Below are positions 56,525 to 64,000 of a DNA stretch of 64,000 bases, piece by piece. This DNA is from Benincasa hispida. Taxonomy: Eukaryota > Streptophyta > Magnoliopsida > Cucurbitales > Cucurbitaceae. Both the position numbers and the translations under genes were made by a program. The DNA lies in the NCBI RefSeq assembly GCF_009727055.1, contig NC_052354.1:37996543-38060542 (forward strand). Reading direction: 5' to 3'. Position 1 is the stretch's first letter. Each line of letters begins with the position of its first letter. Under the pieces are notes generated by a model. The model was not told the DNA's origin. It was given only the letters and a program-made list of their open reading frames with translations, and ran no database searches.

Positions 56525-58519
56525 TGTAATGACCTGACTCCCTAGGACTCGAGCTAGGTCGTTACTATACACATGCATGCATGGAATTTAAAATGACACA
56601 TTTTCATAACGAAATAAATACAAAATAAATAAAGTCAAATAAAATATTTTCATTAAAACTAAATAAAAGTCAAATAACAGGGTACCCAAAAATCATAATT
56701 AGAAATTTAATGAGTCTAGAAAACTGTAAAAGTTTGGAAACAAATACTAATCAGTAAGTATCAAACATGAAGACTGAAAGTGGAAAAACATGAGAGAAAT
56801 CTAAACATCATGAATGGAAGCATAAAACTAGTCCCAGTGGCTCGATCATGCATTTCGCTTGTCATTCGCCGGCGCATCCCTACTCTTACCTGAAACATAA
56901 ACATGAGAAAGGATGAGTATAAAATACTCAGTAAGTAACCCCACTACTGAGGTTAGGCTAGGCATCTATGTCCTCTAGATGCTTACCTTTAGTGGAACAT
57001 ATAAACTTCTCTAGTCTTCTTGGGACACATACATACATGAAAAACTTACTTCTATCATACTGTAGTTAAGTGTGGCCACTACCTCTAGTAAGACCCGTAG
57101 GACCCACATCCTCTAGTAAAAATCCCGAAGGAAACACAATCTCTTTCATACACCTGGCTATGTATATACCTCTTTTGTATACACATAACCCTCTGAGTGT
57201 GTACCTCTTTCGTACACCCCAGATCCGCTCTATGAATGTAGGGATGCATACCTCTTTTGTACACATGGTTATGTATACACCTCTTTCGTATACACACAAC
57301 CCACTGAGCTGTACCTCTTACGTACACCCCGGTACCCTCTAGGTATGTATCACTTTCATACACACCAGCCCTAGTACATCTCTTTCATATACTAGCGCCC
57401 TTGGACATGCATCACTTTCATGCACTAAATCATGTAAACAATAAAGTACTCGGGATTTCATAATATATCATACAGACTACACATTCGCATAATAAATCGC
57501 ATAGCCATATAGATTAACAAATGTCTAATCCTCATCTAGCTTTAAGGCATTCCAATAGGAGTGCTACTTAACTCATAATTTAAGGGTCATGCTCAATCAT
57601 CATTTACTATAACATAAAATTCTAGCTCAAGCTCATACATATTCATATTCCGATATACTACCTCATGCTCATATATCCTTCATAAACAGTCCATCCAACC
57701 TCAGAACAATAAAAAAATATTCTAACAAAAAAACTACTGCAGGAAATTACTTACCTTAATCAAAATTCCACAGATAAAAATCAGACAACCAAACGTTGAC
57801 CGCGGTTTGAAGTAACAGCCCCAAAGGACTTGATCAACAACCACTCCCAAGATTTCGACTCCAAAATCTTCTGCTAACAGATTTTAAATCTCAATGGATG
57901 ACGAGTTGGAACCAACACTCTTGCCGAACGATCTTGAATTCGCTAGACAGTCGCTGCAAAATCTAAAAGTCAAGCTGCTGAAAGATGGTGCGGTGCGCGG
58001 AGGTCAGGGGGCTGGATCGACGGCGCTCAGACGGCTCTTCTGCTGGCGAGCAGTGTGACGGGCGTCGGCTCTCTGGCTGGGCGAGTGGCAGCGAGGTCGG
58101 GTTTAGGCAGTGAGGGAAGCGGCTGCGGCGTTCGGGTCTGGGCAGTGAGGGAGGCGACAACGAGAGAAGTCGTGACTGGCAGGAGGAAACTTTGGGGGAA
58201 AGGGTTATGCGTGAGGTATGTGTGAGAAAGAAGACAAGCTCCCTTTTTATTTTATAATAATAATAATAACTAAAAAAGGATAATAGTATAATTATATTTA
58301 AATCATTTCCTTATTCCACTTTATACTATTTAATTCCTTTCCTTTTTCAAAGAAAATTAATTCCTGCCATTAATTTTCAAATTGAATTTCAAAATTGAAT
58401 AATTTTCATGCCAACACTTAAATTCTCGCACTTATACTTCAGATCCAAAATTCTAAAAATTCCCTCCACTAATAAAATTACTGAAATTATATAAAAAGTG
58501 AAAATTCAGGGTGTTACAA
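56525..58519 (-). repeat. Gag-only element 5' LTR
   Basis: 1995 bp. Nearly colinear with 52530-54942, but with short versions of both tandem arrays. It also contains 'CCTACTCTTACCTGAAACAT' (56878-56897), absent from the corresponding place near 52880 of the partner LTR, so each LTR has its own indels. Confidence 0.93.
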
Positions 58520-58524
58520 AAAGG
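58520..58524. other. Target duplication of the gag-only gypsy, right copy
   Basis: AAAAG, identical to 52525-52529. Confidence 0.92.
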
Positions 58525-58608
58525 CCAAACAAGGTAACTACGATTTACTAGTTTTGGAAACTTGTTTAGTAGAGAATGATGATTTTGTCTAGATTATTGA
58601 CCCTAAAG
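58525..58608 (+). pseudogene. B5 gag-protease linker
   Basis: Short piece of the copia polyprotein between two insertions: 'KQGNYDLLVLETCLVENDD', a TAG, then 'IIDPKA', equivalent to the protease active site with DSG read as DPK. It is cut at 58613 by the solo LTR. Confidence 0.88.
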
Positions 58609-58613
58609 CCATT

Positions 58614-60628
58614 TGAAGGAACATTGGACCTCTGAGTGGAAGTGGATCATCCAAACCCAATTGTGAATGAACACATACATTTCTAGTCATACAGAATATA
58701 TTATGCATTATAAACTAAATTACAACATGCTTTGAAAGTAAAAACAAAAGTTAAGAGATTATACCTTTGAAGAACCCTTTTTCAAGATAATCCCTCGATC
58801 AAGCTCGCTCACGAACACTGCGAACAAGTAAAACTCCCTTGAACAAGTAGCAACTCGATCATCGAACAAATCGGACACTACCAAGAGATTACTTTGGTAT
58901 TCTTGGTGTGAGAATCCAAGAGTGCTGGGCTCTGGCTTATTTTGGTTTAAGGGAAAGATTGGAGTTTAAGAGGAAGACGATTGTGTAGTCAACAACACTA
59001 TCGTGTAGTAAAAATAGTCTATCGCATAGACTTCCTACTCGATCCTTTAGGCTCTCAACTAATCATATAGTAAGACTCTCTTACTTGATGCTTAACTCGG
59101 CAGTTGTGTGTTTTTCGTAGAATAATTAGAAAACCATTTTTCATCTTTATCTCACTTTGCCATAAAACCGTATAACTACCCACTAAGGGTGGTTATTGTG
59201 AAAAAGATTTTTAATTATCAAATAATTAATAAATATGATAACTAACTTATCATATTATATTTATAACTTATGGTTTTAATATTGCATCATATACAATATA
59301 TCAACCATAGTTCTTTTTCTTTATTTTATGACATTTAATATAAATCATATTTATATTAAATTTAATAATTATGAATCTTATTCATAGAAAATATATTTTA
59401 ATCATATTTAAATATTAGTTCATCTAATCAAACATTAATATATAAAATACATTATATCAATTATATCGTATATAATTGAATTAATTTAATTATATCATAT
59501 ATAATCAAATTCCCTCTTGTTAATTTGAACATTTCAAATTATCACAAAAAGTGATCCTCAACTTAAATCCATTGAGCTACCAAGGGGACCTTATGGACCT
59601 GTAGCTTGAAGCTCCAATGATATGTGAATAACTGACTAAACCCTTTAATCACATTATCCACCATTCGTTAACTGTCGAACACTTCACTAAAGACCGACAG
59701 CTGCACTCTTTGCACTACAGATATATTTTTGTGTCCATTGGATATAACCAATCAACATTACAATGACCTTTCACAAATTGCTCGTAAGTATAGTTGGGCC
59801 AAATTTTTGTTTTGCCCCTGTAGTTACATGTAACTTCTTATGTACCACTAATCCTTTTAATGAACAATAGATCATAGTCCCACTATGACTAAACCCCTCT
59901 CGGGCCAAGAGAGAGTGTCGTGCCACATTATTCAAGATTTGGAATCAGACCTTAAAGGAGCAATTTATCTATTTACCACTGCTTTAGGGAATGAGTGAAT
60001 TCCATTTTGTGTAGCTGAGTTTCCAACTCTTCAATCAGACGAATCTCCAAAATGGTAGGCTTGTTGAGTCGGCGATCTAGCCACTTTCACCCATGCAAAT
60101 CAAAGAACCACTCTCATAGGCAAGAGTTTAGGATTAAAGTCATGTTACCTATGGTCATCCTAGTGAAATAGAAGTCTCAATTATGAACAGCGATATATAA
60201 CGAGACTAAATATTTCGTGGTCCGGTTTTATACAAACTCCTTTGTATAGAATATCCCCGCTCGCATGTCTAATACATGAATGATCAAGATCAGATCATTT
60301 GTAGCAGTTTACTACATTTGTAACATCTACAAAGCGAGCCATACTCGTAATGTCACCAGGATAAGGTATCCAGCCTTATCCATATACTACAGACTATTTA
60401 GTTTATCACTTAAAACACGATCCATTTGCATGTCTCCACATACATGTTTAAGTTACAATGATAACCATGAATCTTAGTTTATTAGTTTGTGGTTAATGCA
60501 ACTAAAATATCATATATTTTATTGACAATAGTGAATAAAATATCATATATTATAAATACAGAATGTTTGTTCATACAAGTGTTTACAAACTACAGAACTC
60601 TATGAAATTTAGGGCATCAACCCCAACA
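58614..60628 (-). repeat. Family B solo LTR, full length
   Basis: 2015 bp. The minus strand begins TGTTGGGGTTGATGCCC at 60628 and ends '...CAATGTTCCTTCA' at 58614. Flanks are CCATT (58609-58613) and TCACT (60629-60633), each one change from a common pentamer, and the copia protease frame ('NHVCSSFQG') resumes directly after. It therefore inserted as a whole element and lost its inside by LTR recombination. A reduced word cluster is at 58975-59090. It is the best reference copy of the B LTR. Confidence 0.92.
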
Positions 60629-60633
60629 TCACT

Positions 60634-61684
60634 AACCATGTTTGTTCTTCATTTCAGGGAATTAGTTCTTAGCGGCAGCTTGGTGCTGGTAAGATGACAA
60701 TGCGAGTTAGAGCTCGACACATCATCTTAGTTGTGGCAGTAGGAGGTCTCTGGTACACTTTACAAAATAGGTTTATCATTTTGAATGATGTATATGTAGT
60801 TCCCGAGTTAAAGAGGAACTTAATTTTTCTGTAAATAAAGTGTTTATTTTGAAAATGGTATTGATGTATGTTCGACTCAACTGGAAAATAATTTGCATGT
60901 GCTAAGGTTGTTAGCAACAAATTTCTTCCATTATATAGAGATGTTTAAAATTGTTGTAACTAAAAATAAACGACTTAAAACTTCTCCTAAAGAAAACGCC
61001 CAACTTTGGCACTTAATATTAGGGCACATTGATCTCAATAGGATTGAGAGATTAGTGAAGAATGGACTTCTAAGCAAGTTAGAAGAAAATTCTTTACTTA
61101 TGTGCGAGTCATGCGCTGAAGGCAAAATGACTAAAAGGCCTTTTATTGGAAAAGGTTATAGGGCCAAAGAGCCTTTAGATCTAGTGCATTTAGACCTTTG
61201 TGGTCCAATGAATGTGCAAGTTAGAGGAGGCTATGAATATTTCATCACTTTTACTAATGATTATTCTAGGTATGGTTACGTTTATTTAATGCAACATAAG
61301 TCCGAGGCCTTTGAAAAGTTCAAAGAGTTCAGGGCTGAAGTTGAAAATGTATTAAGTAAAATGATTAAAACACTTCGATCTGATCGAGGTGGAGAGTTTT
61401 TGGGTTCAGAATTCCATAACTATATGATAGAACATGGAATAGTTTCCCAACTCCCAGCACCTGGTACACCTAAGCAGAATGGGTATCAAAGAGGAGAAAT
61501 CGAGCCCTGTTGGACATGGTTTGGTCAATAATGAGTTACGCTTCCTTACTTGACTCGTTTTGGAATTTTGCAGTAGAGACTATAGCTTATAGCCTAAACT
61601 GTGTTCCTTTCAAGAGTGTTGCAAGAACACCTTTGGAGTTATGGAATGGTTGTAAAGCTAGTTTACGTCATTTTCGTATCTGGG
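60634..61684 (+). pseudogene. B5 protease to integrase core (broken)
   Basis: 'NHVCSSFQGISS' resumes after the solo LTR, followed by a TAG, 'YVVPELKRNL' and the pre-integrase finger 'LWHLILGHIDLNRIERLVKN...CESCAEGK' (HHCC complete). The integrase core keeps 'HLDLCGP' and 'LRSDRGGEF' (both Asp). At the third catalytic position a one-base frame change occurs after 'PGTPKQNG', and the restored frame has Lys where the other B copies have Glu ('SKRRNRALLDM'). The rest of the core runs to 'ASLRHFRIWGC' at 61688, where the D LTR is inserted. Confidence 0.93.
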
Positions 61685-61689
61685 GTTGT

Positions 61690-63545
61690 TGATAACTTGT
61701 AGAAATACAAGTTATTTATACTGTTTTATTTAGATATTGCGGCAAAAAGAAAGAAAAGTTGCGTCGATAGTATAGAAATTAGCTAAGAAATGCGAGAATT
61801 ATAAATTTTCGTCAATACACCCACTAACACCATTGCGATGGTAGAATAGAGTGTTTAAATTTCTGTTTTGCAGGAAATCAGTCACCACATGCATTAATGG
61901 CCCAAAGATAAAAGAAATAACGCATCTACGTCGCATTGCGCTCATCATTCAGGAATGAAGAGATGATCAATGCAATGACGGTGCATGCGACAATTGATCA
62001 AGAGCTTAGCGATCAAAGCAATTTTAACCGCATGCAGTAATAAAAAATAACACCGCATGCGGCGATCGATCGAAGATGTAAAGAGCAACGCATTTGTAGA
62101 GGATTCTGGAAAATGTACAGCTTTCAGTTGTGCATTTCTGATAGGTTGATTGCGTAACAGAAGGAATATTCACTCCTTTTTGTCATTTCAAGAACTACCA
62201 TAACCATAAAGTGGGGACCACAAAGTCAAAGAGCCAAGCTTCACCTATAAATAGCTTCTACAAATTTACTGAAAGATATACTTGAATACATAGAGACATG
62301 TATATACTGAACTGAGAGAAAGACTGGTCTGAAGCGATTTCCAGAGTAGATCCGGGATAATCAAGAGACAAGGTCGAGAGGTGAGTCTCCGGATAAATAA
62401 TCCTTCCAATCCCCGCCGTTGAAGCTCTATATGAAGGTCACTTCTACCAGAAGAGCAAGCCTGAGAGGGAAGCTCTCTTTTCCATTACTTCTACACGCCG
62501 GCAAGCAAAACCTCCGTCTAGGACCTGTGTTAAGACGTTGACACTTTTCTGTATTTATTTCTAATCTCTATTTCATCACTTGTATTCATCTTCTTAATCT
62601 TTCATTCACACCATGTATCGAACGCTTAATCTTAGTATTAAATGTTATGATCATTCTCATTGTCATCTTTATGTCTATTTCCATTCATCCATAATCCATT
62701 TTCTCCATGATGTTTTCCTAATTCCTTGGATAAATAGCAAGAATTAAGCAAGTAAATTAATTTGTGTTAAGGAAATAATTATGTTTAGACAAAGCATGCT
62801 CGATGGAATCTTCACCTGTGAGAGCAGAAGTGAAGATGTTATTCTGCCTATCGAGAGAAGGTTGGAAGAATGTGTTAACTAAAGTGAGAAGTACTTCCAG
62901 AGATGGAAGCAACCTTGCGTTCATCACGTTCATCTCTGTTTCACCATAAAGATATGGGAACGTGGCCGATCACCGAGAGGTGTACGCCAAGGGAAAGCGA
63001 AACCTTAGTTGCATCTTTAACACAATTGACAAACTTGCAATGTTTTTACTATTTATTCCTTCTATTTCTGATTCATCCATGAAGACTTGCCATCACATAC
63101 CACGATCCTTTGTATAACTTCACAGTCAGTCTCAAACTCAATATCATGTATCATGTATCTTGTATCTTGTATCATAATAGTTTAGGATTTTATTTTCAAC
63201 GCAATTTATTTTATCACCGCATTTTATTTCATCGCACTTTAAATTCCTGTATAAACCAATTCTTTATTAATTGTAAAAACCAGTCGCATGTATCACAAAA
63301 GTTACGCATTAACGAAAACAATCCCTGTGTTCGACCTTGGATTATTCTGAGAAACTTGCGTTGGAATTATACTTGGTTTCAGCGCAAGGAAACTTGTGAC
63401 ACGCATTACTCTATCGCATACTACAAGCCTATCATTAACAACACATATTTAGAAGTATATTGCATAAAGAATAAAGATTTAAAATCATCGTGTCAAGTTT
63501 ATGCACAGTGCACGCATAATAAGGAATCTAATTTTTATCGTTACA
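61690..63545 (+). repeat. D3: family D solo LTR
   Basis: 1856 bp from TGATAACTTGTAGAAATAC to '...TTTATCGTTACA', flanked by GTTGT (61685-61689) and GTTGC (63546-63550). The copia integrase frame continues as 'PVHVLEANPKKLEPRS'. CG-containing words ('CGCATGCGGCGATCGATCG', 'CATCGCACTTT') match D1 and D2. A possible TATA-like 'CCTATAAATAG' at 62244-62254 lies in the expected U3 position. The open frame 63110-63715 is a chimera of this LTR and the integrase. Confidence 0.88.
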
Positions 63546-64000
63546 GTTGCCCAGTACATGTGCTTGAGGCTAATCCTAAGAAACTGGAACCACGTTCAAG
63601 GTTATGTCTATTTTTAGGCTACCCCAAGGGAACGAGAGGAGGTTATTTTTATGATCCTAAAAAAAAAGAGTATTTGTATCGACAAATGCTACTTTTCTTG
63701 AGGAGGATCATATAAGGAAGCACAGACCTAGAAGCAAAATCATGTTGATTGAGCCTTCCAAAGAAATTATTGAATCTTCAACAAGAGTTGTTGAAGAGCC
63801 AACTACCTCCACAAGAGTTGTTGACGTAGGTTCATCTAGTTGGTCAAATCCACCTCAAGTGTTGAGGGAACCTCAACGTAGTGGGAGGTTACGAACCCAC
63901 CCATTCGCTATATGGGTTTAACTGAAATCCTGGCTATGGTAGCTGATGGCGAGGTTGAGGATCCATTGTCTTATAAGAAGGCAATGGAGGATGTAGACAA
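63546..64000 (+). pseudogene. B5 integrase end, linker and start of RT
   Basis: 'PVHVLEANPKKLEPRSRLCL', 'LGYPKGTRGGYFYDPKKKE', then a frame break at an A run (63660-63667) and 'TFLEEDH'. The linker carries two 'STRVV' segments (63778-63826) and 'REPQRSGRL'. After a one-base shift the RT domain begins with 'YMGLTEILAMVADGEVEDPL' and 'SYKKAMEDVDK' at the window edge. The gene continues beyond 64000. Confidence 0.9.

Larger units (their letters stand above)
52530..58519 (-). mobile_element. Gag-only Ty3/gypsy element (TR-GAG type)
   Basis: 5990 bp on the minus strand: 5' LTR (58519-56525), methionine-tRNA primer site, gag (56309-55132), polypurine tract and 3' LTR (54942-52530), with perfect AAAAG duplications. 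The internal region is only 1582 bp and holds gag with no protease, RT, RNase H or integrase. LTR ends on the minus strand are TGTAACACCC and ...TTACA. This matches the published class of terminal-repeat elements with a gag domain (TR-GAG), which depend on pol from other elements. The LTRs differ in length (2413 and 1995 bp) because tandem arrays have expanded in one. Confidence 0.93.
48792..64000 (+). mobile_element. B5: last family B element, with three nested insertions
   Basis: A 5' LTR (48792 to about 50215, 3'-truncated) is joined to the leader (50216-51713), then gag (51714-52524). A gag-only gypsy (52530-58519) follows, then zinc/protease remains (58525-58608), a solo B LTR (58614-60628), protease to integrase (60634-61684), a solo D LTR (61690-63545), and the integrase end, linker and RT start to the window edge. 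The LTR end, primer site and first leader part have been deleted near 50215. The element is itself inserted in the RT of the previous B copy. Confidence 0.85.

Noticed and set aside
63110..63715. 201-codon frame that looks like a novel fusion protein
   Set aside because: The first two thirds are D3 LTR sequence and only the last third is copia integrase; the fusion is created by the insertion.
1..64000. A conventional host gene, defence system or biosynthetic cluster
   Set aside because: Every stretch with protein-level signal is gag, protease, integrase, RT or RNase H of LTR elements; the remainder is LTR, leader or decayed non-coding sequence.

Overview
This window is a nuclear heterochromatin-like stretch of a flowering plant genome. 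It consists almost entirely of nested, decayed LTR retrotransposons, and I see no intact host gene, tRNA or rRNA. The gag/pol copies resemble the very abundant copia and gypsy families of cucurbits (melon/cucumber relatives). That assignment comes from memory of protein families and is an inference, not a search result.

Six families recur. (1) G1, a plus-strand Ty3/gypsy element (about 250-1848 and 7413-11271) that has lost most of pol. (2) T, a minus-strand Ty1/copia element with both LTRs (1849-7412), inserted in the G1 protease gene with a perfect 5-bp target duplication. (3) B, a large copia family with about 2-kb LTRs, a methionine-tRNA primer site and a long non-coding leader. It is present as tandem LTR-leader units (11.3-24.3 kb), a solo-like LTR (24.3-26.2 kb), a minus-strand LTR-leader-gag element (26.2-32.1 kb), a plus-strand gag-pol copy (43.0-48.8 kb) and a last copy that runs off the right edge (48.8-64.0 kb). 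(4) C, a related LTR family (13.7-14.7 and 43.8-45.6 kb). (5) D, a gypsy-type family (20.5-24.1, 36.4-38.35, 61.7-63.5 kb). (6) G2, a minus-strand gypsy element (32.15-43.0 kb), split by a B solo LTR that itself holds a D fragment. A seventh element (52530-58519, minus) has two LTRs, primer site, polypurine tract and only gag. It is a gag-only non-autonomous gypsy (TR-GAG type).

Insertion order can be read from target duplications. T went into G1. The B LTR at 34.5 kb went into G2, and D went into that LTR. The last B copy went into the reverse transcriptase of the previous B copy and then received the gag-only gypsy, a solo B LTR and a solo D LTR, each at a separate site in gag-pol. Every coding region carries stops, frameshifts or lost catalytic residues, so any mobility would depend on proteins from elsewhere.

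The structures least explained by standard annotation are in the B family. Its leader holds an array of short AT-rich palindromes followed by two stem-loops, conserved in copies on both strands, with a compensatory base change visible between copies. Its LTRs hold dense arrays of an ACGATCGT-like palindromic word that also occurs in the unrelated T LTRs.
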